Shown here piece by piece: positions 1-5,896 of a stretch of 8,133 nucleotides of DNA. Origin of the DNA: Clostridia bacterium (GTDB lineage Bacteria; Bacillota; Clostridia; Christensenellales; Borkfalkiaceae); NCBI GenBank assembly GCA_900771345.1, contig CAAGNQ010000028.1, positions 1 through 8,133 on the forward strand, given 5' to 3'. The translations under genes and the position numbers were made by a program. The number at the start of each line of letters is the position of its first letter. Position 1 is the stretch's first letter. Under the pieces are notes generated by a model that was not told the origin of the DNA, searched no databases, and worked only from the letters and a program-made list of their open reading frames with translations.

Positions 1-19
1 CACGACGCTCTTCCGATCT
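1..19 (+). other. Residual Illumina sequencing adapter (artefact)
   Basis: The first 19 bases, CACGACGCTCTTCCGATCT, are identical to the 3' end of the Illumina TruSeq read-1/P5 adapter, including the terminal T that joins to the A-tailed insert. Directly after it the sequence continues in the reading frame of a normal tyrosyl-tRNA synthetase. A 19-base exact match placed at the very end of the window is best explained as untrimmed adapter at a contig end, so it should be masked. Confidence 0.96.
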
Positions 20-21
20 AA

Positions 22-507
22 TCCCTTTTCCATTCTCTGCTTAAAACACTCTGCCGTTAGCATTTTGTTAACTGAAAAGTATGCGCCTATATCCCTTAGG
101 AACTCAACGTAATTAAGATTTAATAACCAGTCTGCGTTGTTTGCAATAATTGCGGCATTCTCGCCCTCAAAACTAATAAATCTCGACATTTGCTTTTTAA
201 AGCATTCTATATTGTGATTAATTGTTTCTTTGGTCATCATTTGACGCATATCACTTCTGCCAGAAGGGTCGCCTATCATTCCCGTGCCACCACCAAAGAG
301 TGCAATAGGCTTATGCCCAAACTTTTGCATCCACGCCATCGCCATAATAGGAATATAATGCCCTATGTGCAAACTGTCAGCCGTTGGGTCAAATCCTATA
401 TAAAACGGCACGCTTTCACTACCGAGTTTACTATACAATTCATCTTCAAATATCGTTTGTTTTATAAATCCACGCTCCTTAAGAACGTCAAAAACATTTT
501 TGCCCAT
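22..507 (-). CDS. tyrS: Tyrosyl-tRNA synthetase, N-terminal part (C-terminus lost at contig end)
   Basis: Class I aminoacyl-tRNA synthetase that charges tRNA-Tyr with tyrosine using ATP in the cytoplasm. The 162 residues present begin MGKNVFDVLKERG and contain the nucleotide-binding HIGH motif at residues 47-50 (context DPTADSLHIGHY). Next come the family-typical GGGTGMIGDPSGRSDMR stretch around residues 83-99 and a VNKMLTAECFKQRMEKG segment at the truncated end. The full protein is usually about 400-420 residues, so the KMSKS loop and the S4-like tRNA-binding domain are missing here only because the sequence ends in adapter. The ATG at 507 is supported by an AAAGGAAG ribosome site five bases upstream (513-520). 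It follows rhaB by 11 bp on the same strand, so the two are probably co-transcribed. No T-box leader is visible upstream of the pair. Family assignment is secure. Confidence 0.95.
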
Positions 508-518
508 AAAATCTTCCT

Positions 519-1916
519 TTATCCTTTAATTTCCTTAATATCAAATGAGTTTTTAATTATATCCTTTCCGTCTGCAGGAGATGCAATCTCTTTTGAAGCA
601 ATCATTTGCGCTAAAATATTTCCTATAGCAGTTGCCTCAACAGGACCAGCAACAACAGTTCTACCAGTCGCTTTTGCAGTTAGTTCGTTTAAAAGAACGT
701 TTTGGCATCCACCACCAACGATATTTATTGCGCTAAATTTACTATCCGTAATCTTCTCTATCTGCTCAACTGCCTTTTTATAGCAATCAGCAAGACTTTG
801 ATATATACAAAGGGCAATTTCACCAACGGTACTAGGAATTTCTTGGTTTGTATTTTTGCAATATTCCTTTACTGCCGTTATCATGCTCTTAGGAGAGAAG
901 AAGGAAAGGTCGTTAACGTCAACACGGCTTTCAAAACCTATTGCATCTCTAGCCTCGTTTGCTAGGTCAACGAAACTATATTCGTCATTCAATTCCTTCT
1001 TAACGTTTTGAATCATCCAAAGCCCCATGATATTTTTGAGGAATCTAACGCTTTTGTTATATCCACCCTCGTTAGTAAAACCTGCCTCCGACGCCTCTGC
1101 ACTCGTGTTTTCTTTTTGTGTTTCAATGCCCATTAGCGACCAAGTTCCACTTGAAATGTAAAGAGGCATATTCTTTTGTGGCACAGCCAAAACAGCACTT
1201 GCCGTATCGTGAGTTGCAGGCAAACAAACGATTGCATCAAAACCAACTTCACTAACTATATCTTTCTTAAGATTTCCAACGGTTGTTCCCGGAAGCGAAA
1301 GGTCGTTGAATAGTTCTCTATTAAGCCCCAATTTATCAATTATCTCGTAGTCCCAGTTTCTTGTTTTTGCATTTAGGAGCCCCGTAGTTGACGCATTAGA
1401 ATATTCATTCTTTTTTACGCCCGTTAATAGGAAATGCAAATAGTCTGGCATCATCAAAAAGGTTTTAGCCTTAGCAAGTTTACCACTCTTTTTATCACAA
1501 TAAAGTTGATAAATAGTGTTAAATACCTGTCTTTGAATTCCCGTTCTAGAATAAGTTTCTTCCTCACTTATTATAGAGTGAACCTCGTCGATATACTTTA
1601 ACGTCCTCTCGTCTCTATAAGAATATACCTCGTTTATAAGATTATCGTTTTCATCAAAAAGCGCATAGTCAACACCCCAAGTATCAATACCAATGCTCTG
1701 GGGAATTTTACCAATTTCTTTGCACTTTTTTAGGCCCTCAATAATGCAAGCAAACAAGTTCTTATCATTCCAAACAAGATGCTCACCTATTCTTTCTGCA
1801 CCGTTTTTAAAGCGATATACTTCCTCAAGCATCATCTTTCCATCTTCAAGCCAACCCAAAATGTGCCTTCCACTTGATGCACCTATATCAATCGCTAAAA
1901 AATATCTCTTTCCCAT
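519..1916 (-). CDS. rhaB: Rhamnulokinase (FGGY carbohydrate kinase)
   Basis: Phosphorylates L-rhamnulose with ATP to L-rhamnulose 1-phosphate, the second step of L-rhamnose breakdown, in the cytoplasm. The 465-residue product has the usual family length. It starts with the ATP/phosphate loop AIDIGASSGR (residues 8-17), has IDTWGVDYALFD at 77-88, and carries the presumed catalytic Asp in ATHDTASAV (Asp237). It continues with YISSGTWSLMG (253-263) and NEGG...RFLKNIMGLW, and ends with the second-domain ATP-binding motifs IVGGGCQN and GPVEATAIGN. The motifs fit RhaB better than xylulokinase or glycerol kinase; a related deoxy-ketose kinase is the alternative. I chose the ATG at 1916 because AGGAG lies seven bases upstream and residues 1-17 match the family start. 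An upstream in-frame ATG at 1976 lies inside the -35 box. No rhaA, rhaD or rhaM is adjacent; the downstream partner is tyrS. Confidence 0.93.
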   Translation of the reverse strand: MGKRYFLAIDIGASSGRHILGWLEDGKMMLEEVYRFKNGAERIGEHLVWNDKNLFACIIEGLKKCKEIGKIPQSIGIDTWGVDYALFDENDNLINEVYSYRDERTLKYIDEVHSIISEEETYSRTGIQRQVFNTIYQLYCDKKSGKLAKAKTFLMMPDYLHFLLTGVKKNEYSNASTTGLLNAKTRNWDYEIIDKLGLNRELFNDLSLPGTTVGNLKKDIVSEVGFDAIVCLPATHDTASAVLAVPQKNMPLYISSGTWSLMGIETQKENTSAEASEAGFTNEGGYNKSVRFLKNIMGLWMIQNVKKELNDEYSFVDLANEARDAIGFESRVDVNDLSFFSPKSMITAVKEYCKNTNQEIPSTVGEIALCIYQSLADCYKKAVEQIEKITDSKFSAINIVGGGCQNVLLNELTAKATGRTVVAGPVEATAIGNILAQMIASKEIASPADGKDIIKNSFDIKEIKG

Positions 1917-1929
1917 GATTTTACTCCTA

Positions 1930-1950
1930 AATATTATTGTAAATAATATT
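1930..1950. promoter_or_regulatory. Perfect 9-bp palindrome over the rhaB -10 box (candidate operator)
   Basis: AATATTATT (1930-1938) and AATAATATT (1942-1950) are perfect inverted copies separated by GTA. On the minus strand the palindrome covers part of the -10 element and the expected transcription start and ends just before the ribosome site. That is the position of a typical repressor operator. It is composed of A/T only, so chance and local composition are real alternatives. A weak RNA hairpin in the leader is also possible. Confidence 0.4.
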
Positions 1951-1976
1951 ATACATATATTTACAAATCTTGTCAA
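1948..1976 (-). promoter_or_regulatory. Consensus sigma-A promoter of rhaB-tyrS
   Basis: Read on the minus strand, TTGACA (1976-1971) is followed by a 17-base spacer and TATAAT (1953-1948). Both hexamers are perfect consensus with optimal spacing. Transcription should start near 1941, giving a leader of about 25 bases with an AGGAG ribosome site before the rhaB ATG. Such a strong core promoter on a sugar-kinase gene suggests control by a repressor. Confidence 0.85.
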
Positions 1977-1979
1977 CGA

Positions 1980-1994
1980 ATAATTAGCAATTAT
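1980..1994. promoter_or_regulatory. Second AT-rich palindrome just upstream of the rhaB -35 box
   Basis: ATAATT (1980-1985) and AATTAT (1989-1994) form a perfect 6-bp inverted repeat around AGC. It lies three bases upstream of the -35 hexamer. Its centre is about 47 bp from the centre of the palindrome over the -10 box, and the half-sites are similar (ATAATT versus ATTATT). It could be a second binding site for the same regulator. Low sequence complexity keeps confidence low. Confidence 0.3.
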
Positions 1995-2071
1995 CTACAA
2001 TATACTGTTATCATTTTTGCTATTAAGCACAAGATAATGTTATTGGTGTTGAACAAAATTAGAAATTATAG
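1995..2071. other. Intergenic spacer with no recognised element
   Basis: Between the minE terminator and the palindrome upstream of rhaB the sequence is AT-rich and holds no convincing open frame, T-box, catabolite-response element or tRNA that I can see. Confidence 0.6.
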
Positions 2072-2104
2072 AAAAATAAAAGCGATTATGTTAGACATAA
2101 TCGC
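2072..2104 (-). terminator. Rho-independent terminator after minE
   Basis: On the minus strand the transcript forms a perfect 9-bp stem, GCGATTATG (2104-2096) with CATAATCGC (2090-2082), around a five-base loop, followed by TTTTATTTTT (2081-2072). It starts 25 bases after the minE stop codon and ends the ppx / mreB-like / minDE block. Confidence 0.88.
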
Positions 2105-2129
2105 ACCAAAATACGCTAGAATTTTACTA

Positions 2130-2366
2130 CTAACGTGGAATGGTTTCAAAGTTTTTTATCCTAGATGCCAAAATACTTATATCCACCTTATATCTATCGC
2201 CAAATTTTTCAATTTTAATTTTTGGCTCGCCACTATAGTGAAAATATTCGCCAAGCAATGCGCCAACGTCGTTTAGAACGAGTTCAAAAAAATTATCCCC
2301 TGCACTCATCCTGTCAACTTCAAGTATTGATTGAACACGCATTAATTCTTTTTTATTCTTCTTCAT
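2130..2366 (-). CDS. minE: Cell-division topological specificity factor MinE (short N-terminus)
   Basis: MinE binds membrane-bound MinD, stimulates its ATPase and drives Min-pattern formation that places the division site. This 78-residue product aligns with MinE through the anti-MinCD helix (MRVQSILEVDR, residues 9-19, with Arg10 at the position of E. coli Arg21 by my alignment). The C-terminal beta-rich dimerisation part follows (VLNDVGALLGEY, then KIKIEKFGDRYKVDISI, ending IASRIKN-like). Only about nine residues, mostly Lys and Asn (MKKNKKELM), precede the helix. The hydrophobic membrane-targeting segment seen in E. coli (LLDFFLSRK) is absent. An in-frame TAG two codons upstream of the ATG rules out a longer start. 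The start overlaps the minD stop as ATGA, implying translational coupling; the nearest AAGGAG lies about 15 bases upstream. Sequence divergence is high, and the position after minD strengthens the call. Confidence 0.82.
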   Translation of the reverse strand: MKKNKKELMRVQSILEVDRMSAGDNFFELVLNDVGALLGEYFHYSGEPKIKIEKFGDRYKVDISILASRIKNFETIPR

Positions 2367-3151
2367 AAACTATTTTTCAAACTCCTTCTAATGCTTCCTA
2401 AAAAACCGTTATATTTCTTAAACACGTCGTACATTTTTTTACTGCCCTTGTGTAAATTATTTGCCAAAATTTTATATGCCCTATATGAATCGCTATTATT
2501 ATTTAGCGAATATCCTACCGATAAAAAAACGTTATCTTCTTCAGGCAAAATTCCAAGCAAATCAGTTTTAAGAATATCTTCTATGTCTTTTGGCATCATC
2601 ATTTTATCATCAATCATCAAATCCCCTCTTGCCCTATTTATAACAAGACTAGTTTTGTTTAATTTATAACTGCCTAATATTGATATAACTTTATCGGCAT
2701 CTCTTAGGCTAGGAATATTTGGCGATACGACCAATATCGCTTCGTCAGCACAGGATACTGCCCTATGAAAACCCACGTCTATTCCTGCAGGACAATCGAT
2801 TAAAATATAGTCAAATAGCATTGATATATTATCAAGAACAAGTTTAATATTTTGCCCTGTAAGATTAGCAGACGAATTTAGCGTGCCTGAGGGAAGAACG
2901 AACAGGTTTTTCTTGTCGTCACACTGAACCAGCGCCTGTTTTATTCTGCATCGTCCTTCAAAAAGGTCAAGCATATCATATACGATTTTATTCTCTATCC
3001 CCATTACAACGTCAAGATTGTTAAGACCAAAATCAATGTCAATGAGAGCAACTCTTAGACCTAAATTTGCCAGTGCTCTGCCAAGATTTGCTGTTACAGT
3101 CGTCTTACCAACCCCTCCTTTTCCTGAGGTAATTACAATCTTTCTAGCCAC
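2363..3151 (-). CDS. minD: Septum-site determining ATPase MinD
   Basis: ParA/MinD-type ATPase that dimerises on the membrane with ATP and, classically, recruits MinC to block FtsZ ring formation away from mid-cell. The product is 262 residues, normal for MinD. It has the deviant Walker A SGKGGVGKTT at residues 9-18, the A' motif IDIDFGLNNLD at 37-47, and Walker B ILIDCPAGID at 116-125. A C-terminal amphipathic membrane-binding helix (GFLGSIRRSLKNSL) is characteristic of MinD rather than other ParA proteins. The start is GTG at 3151: it gives the family-typical (M)ARKIVITSGKGG, and AGGAGG lies five bases upstream. An in-frame ATG at 3214 lies inside a hairpin and adds 21 residues with no counterpart in the family. 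It is followed by minE with ATGA overlap. No minC is next to it; the upstream gene is an MreB-like protein. Confidence 0.94.
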   Translation of the reverse strand: MARKIVITSGKGGVGKTTVTANLGRALANLGLRVALIDIDFGLNNLDVVMGIENKIVYDMLDLFEGRCRIKQALVQCDDKKNLFVLPSGTLNSSANLTGQNIKLVLDNISMLFDYILIDCPAGIDVGFHRAVSCADEAILVVSPNIPSLRDADKVISILGSYKLNKTSLVINRARGDLMIDDKMMMPKDIEDILKTDLLGILPEEDNVFLSVGYSLNNNSDSYRAYKILANNLHKGSKKMYDVFKKYNGFLGSIRRSLKNSL

Positions 3152-3178
3152 ATCGTCCTCCTTTTTTACTATTTTAAA

Positions 3179-3224
3179 TAAAAAAAGACCACGCATTTTG
3201 ACCAAAATAATCATTTTGCGTGGT
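3179..3224 (-). terminator. Stem-loop with T-run between mreB-like gene and minD
   Basis: On the minus strand ACCACGCA (3224-3217) pairs with TGCGTGGT (3195-3188) around a 21-base loop that can itself fold (ATTTT/AAAAT). This is followed by C and seven T residues (3187-3180). It looks like a rho-independent terminator lying 18 bases after the mreB-like stop codon. Only about 28 bases separate it from the minD start, with no recognisable promoter, so it may be a partial terminator, an attenuator or an RNA-processing signal. Confidence 0.7.
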
Positions 3225-3242
3225 ATTGTGTCCTTTTTCTAT

Positions 3243-4250
3243 CTATTTAAGGTCTATAGCAATCTTCTTTAAGAGGGCGTTATCACCAATTGCTACCCCA
3301 CCTCCTAATGCAATAGCCATTTGACCGTTGTCGGCTACGTTAACTTTCATTCCAAATTTTTCTGAAAAATACTTATCCAGACCATAAATACTAGAAGAGC
3401 CACCTGCTACGTAAATCCCAGCGTGTCGAATGTCGGCAGATACTTCCGGTGGAAGTTTTTTCAAGACTGCTAATGAAAGTTCTGCTATCTTATCAAAATA
3501 TTTGGAGATAGGCTCATATATATCCATTGCTTTTACAGATATTGCTCTAGGCGCGCCAGTTTTTAAATCCCTTCCGTTTACAACAAATGATAGCGTATCA
3601 TTTTTGTCAAGGCTACCTATTTCATTCTTCAGTTTTTCTGCTGTTAAAAGCCCTATCTGCAAACCATGATTTTCAGCAATAAAATCAATAATATCGGTAC
3701 TTATCTTGTTCCCACCAAAATTCACTGATATTCCTGCAATAACACCGTCAAGCGAAACTGCCGCAATATTGGTAAGACCACCTCCCATATCTATAACGAA
3801 GCACGGTGATGATTCGTTAAGTGGAATTCTTTGGCCGAGCGCAGAAAGAAGTGGCGCCTCCACAAAGTTAATTTTAGTTATCCCACACGATTTAGCAACC
3901 TTTTTATAAACCTCTATCATCTCTGCCGTTACGCCACATGGCACGGAAAAGAGTGCTTGACAGCCTAAAAAACTGTTTTTTATACCTATCTTTGATAAAA
4001 ATGCTTTTAGCGTTCCTATGGCAACCTTCTCATTGACTATTTCCCCTTCAAAAACAGGAAAAACTATTTTCGTATTCTTTGCCGTTTTACCAATCAATCG
4101 GCGTGCGTCTTCCCCGATTGCTTTAACCTCACACTTGTCATCCTGACTGACAGCAGCAACCGTTGGCTCGCTTAAAACAAGACCACTACCAAGCATATAA
4201 ATGCTGGTACACACACTATCAAAATCTATCGCTAACTTTTCAGCAGCCAT
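3243..4250 (-). CDS. MreB-family actin-like protein with degraded nucleotide-binding site
   Basis: MreB proteins are bacterial actins that polymerise with ATP under the membrane and guide cell-wall synthesis. This 335-residue product aligns along the whole family: LVLSEPTVAAV (24-34), AIGEDARRLIGKT (44-56), VPCGVT (103-108), DMGGGLTNIAAVSLDGV (154-170), GGNK (179-182), IGLLTAEKLKNEIGS (199-213), LPPEVSADI (266-274) and IYVAGGSSSIYGLDK (279-293). Several active-site positions differ. The phosphate-1 loop is DFDSVCT instead of DLGTANT. The Glu before Pro in the catalytic EEP/DEP motif is Ala132 (VEAP). GGDK is GGNK, and GGGALL is GGSSSI. No amphipathic N-terminal helix is present. The ATG at 4250 has AAGGTGA at proper spacing; a GTG nine bases upstream overlaps that site. 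It is probably an ATPase-poor MreB paralogue rather than the main MreB. It lies between ppx and minD. Confidence 0.85.
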   Translation of the reverse strand: MAAEKLAIDFDSVCTSIYMLGSGLVLSEPTVAAVSQDDKCEVKAIGEDARRLIGKTAKNTKIVFPVFEGEIVNEKVAIGTLKAFLSKIGIKNSFLGCQALFSVPCGVTAEMIEVYKKVAKSCGITKINFVEAPLLSALGQRIPLNESSPCFVIDMGGGLTNIAAVSLDGVIAGISVNFGGNKISTDIIDFIAENHGLQIGLLTAEKLKNEIGSLDKNDTLSFVVNGRDLKTGAPRAISVKAMDIYEPISKYFDKIAELSLAVLKKLPPEVSADIRHAGIYVAGGSSSIYGLDKYFSEKFGMKVNVADNGQMAIALGGGVAIGDNALLKKIAIDLK

Positions 4251-4267
4251 AATCTTCACCTTCTTTT

Positions 4268-4296
4268 AATAAAACAAACGCCGCGATTAACGGCGT
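4268..4296 (-). terminator. Stem-loop with T-rich tail after ppx
   Basis: On the minus strand ACGCCG (4296-4291) pairs with CGGCGT (4283-4278) around a seven-base loop, followed by TTGTTTTATT (4277-4268). The stem begins nine bases after the ppx stop codon. The mreB-like ribosome site starts only a few bases later, so no separate promoter fits between them. Partial termination with read-through is likely. The mirror strand also has a T-run (4299-4304), but there is no plus-strand gene to terminate. Confidence 0.7.
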
Positions 4297-4305
4297 AGTT
4301 TTTTA

Positions 4306-5820
4306 TTATAGTATTTCGAGATTTTTCTTAAATATCTTTCTAAAGTCTGCACCAATTTCTAGTGCTGAATTAATTTCTAAGCACGCGTCACCATCAACCT
4401 CTGTCTTCATAATAACCGAATCACCCAAAATGTCACAATTTATACCCTTTACTACAGAAGACAAACTCCTGTCTAAACTGTATGCAATTCGGAGCATAAT
4501 GCCCATCTTTCTAACAGCGTCAACGTCTTCATCACCTACCAAATCACGATATCTCGCCCAGTCAAACGGATTAATATCTTCAATCGCTGTGTTTGATGCC
4601 ACGAACGACGCCAAAACTAAATCCCTATGCGACAAGCCGTAAATATTAGAATTTAATATTATGTAGCCCGAGTGCTTTTCAAAATTATAAAAACTTACCT
4701 TCTTCCCAGTATCGTACAAATATGCTGCAACCTTTAAAATCTTCAAGTATTGCCTTGGAAATTTATGCAAAACACGAAGTTGCTTAAATAGTTGCACCGA
4801 AAGATTCACAACCTGCTCGGTATGCTTTTGGTTGCATCCAAAAAAGGTAACTAAATTATTCAAACTAAAGGTCAAAACGTCCGTAATAGGCTTGTCTAAA
4901 GTTGAAGGAACTGCATAGTTATATAGTATACCAGTTCTTAGCCCACTACCACTTATTACTGTAGTTTGAAGATTTAAATATTTCTTAAATGCAGAGATGG
5001 CAGCCATTGCGCTAGGCAATATATCTGCTCTTCCACTAGATAACCCCTTAATCTTTTTCTTTCTATCAAGGTCAAGACTCTTAATCAAGTCGTAAACGTG
5101 ATTGAAATCCGTATCAGTAACTACGTAATTATGAATGGTCTTAAGTGGATATTTCTTCATAATCTTGGTCATTCTACAAACGTTTCTGAACGAACCACCA
5201 ACCCCAATCATTTGAACTTCAGGGTCAACGTCTTTAAGCCATTCTATTCTCTTTAACTGCTCGGTAAAAAATTCCTCGATTTTTTCAGCCTGCTCTTGAG
5301 GAGAAAGCCCGTCACCTGAGAACAACTCCGATAAAGTTATCGCACCAAAAGGCAAGGTTTCGTAATTCAATAAGTTTCTTCTGTTATAATACACGATTTT
5401 GGTGCTTCCACCACCTATTTCAAGAATAAGACCTTTTGGAATATCCATAGTGTTTATAACGCCACGATAAACGTATATAGCCTCTTCTTCTGCGCTTAAT
5501 ACGCGAAGTTTTATTCCACAGGTAGCAGAAACTTCATCAAGGAAACTCCTTTGATTTTTTGCGCGCCTAACGGCAGCCGTTGCAACTGCTATTATCCTCT
5601 CTATACCATTAACGTCACAGAGTTTTCTAAACATCTTCAACGTTCTAATCGTTTCCTGAATTCTGGCAGGTTTTAAAAACCCGTCTCTTTCCATACCCTC
5701 GCCTAAACGAGGTGCTTCTTTAAGCTGGTCAACTATCTGAAAGTGACCGTTATCCATAATATCTACTAACAGCAATCTCGCCGTATTAGAACCTAAGTCA
5801 ATAATTGCAATTCTTTCCAA
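4306..5820 (-). CDS. ppx: Ppx/GppA-family exopolyphosphatase / pppGpp phosphatase with C-terminal HD-like domain
   Basis: Members hydrolyse inorganic polyphosphate from its end or convert pppGpp to ppGpp; sequence alone does not decide which. The 504-residue product has phosphate-1 loop IDLGSNTARLLL (7-18), the acidic AEEEA segment with the presumed catalytic Glu (110-114), phosphate-2 loop EIGGGSTK (134-141), VGGSFRN (207-213) and GLSSGRADILPSA (259-271). This is followed by a helical C-terminal third resembling the HD domain of long Ppx proteins. There the usual HD pair in LHDIG is YD (AAYLYDTG, 365-372), while His333 (KHTEQV) and KHS (382-384) remain. I prefer the TTG start at 5820: it gives the family-like (M)ERIAIIDLGSN and has GGTGA five bases upstream. 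The ATG at 5832 adds four residues but lacks a ribosome site. It is the first gene of the block with mreB-like and minDE. Confidence 0.88.
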   Translation of the reverse strand: MERIAIIDLGSNTARLLLVDIMDNGHFQIVDQLKEAPRLGEGMERDGFLKPARIQETIRTLKMFRKLCDVNGIERIIAVATAAVRRAKNQRSFLDEVSATCGIKLRVLSAEEEAIYVYRGVINTMDIPKGLILEIGGGSTKIVYYNRRNLLNYETLPFGAITLSELFSGDGLSPQEQAEKIEEFFTEQLKRIEWLKDVDPEVQMIGVGGSFRNVCRMTKIMKKYPLKTIHNYVVTDTDFNHVYDLIKSLDLDRKKKIKGLSSGRADILPSAMAAISAFKKYLNLQTTVISGSGLRTGILYNYAVPSTLDKPITDVLTFSLNNLVTFFGCNQKHTEQVVNLSVQLFKQLRVLHKFPRQYLKILKVAAYLYDTGKKVSFYNFEKHSGYIILNSNIYGLSHRDLVLASFVASNTAIEDINPFDWARYRDLVGDEDVDAVRKMGIMLRIAYSLDRSLSSVVKGINCDILGDSVIMKTEVDGDACLEINSALEIGADFRKIFKKNLEIL

Positions 5821-5825
5821 TTTAA

Positions 5826-5830
5826 TCACC
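5826..5830 (-). promoter_or_regulatory. Ribosome-binding site deciding the ppx TTG start
   Basis: GGTGA on the minus strand is five bases before TTG at 5820. The same motif type (AAGGTGA) precedes the mreB-like gene and the lipoprotein gene in this window, so it is used by this genome. Nothing similar precedes the ATG at 5832. Confidence 0.6.
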
Positions 5831-5855
5831 ATGCCATTTGTTTTTAGTTGGTATA

Positions 5856-5884
5856 ATTATAGCACAAGATAAATTGTTTGTACA
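5856..5884 (-). promoter_or_regulatory. Promoter of the ppx / mreB-like / minDE block
   Basis: Minus strand: -35 TGTACA (5884-5879, four of six consensus), 17-base spacer, then TATAAT (5861-5856) preceded by TGC, which makes an extended -10. Expected start is near 5849, giving a leader of about 29 bases to the TTG start of ppx. Confidence 0.75.
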
Positions 5885-5896
5885 TACCTTTTTTAA

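Noticed and set aside
190..783. Plus-strand open frame of 197 codons across the tyrS/rhaB junction
   Set aside because: It is antisense to two clearly conserved genes, resembles no family and has no ribosome site.
1917..1976. Longer rhaB start at the ATG at 1976
   Set aside because: It overlaps the -35 hexamer of a perfect promoter, adds 20 residues absent from the family, and the ATG at 1916 has a strong AGGAG site.
1917..2071. T-box leader for tyrS
   Set aside because: No AGGGTGGNACCGCG-type motif or specifier stem is present, and the predicted rhaB leader is only about 25 bases.
2037..2276. Plus-strand open frame over the terminator and minE
   Set aside because: It runs through the terminator stem and antisense to minE, with no family resemblance.
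3152..3214. Longer minD start at the ATG at 3214
   Set aside because: It lies inside the intergenic hairpin and has no ribosome site; the GTG at 3151 has AGGAGG at ideal spacing and gives the conserved MinD N-terminus.
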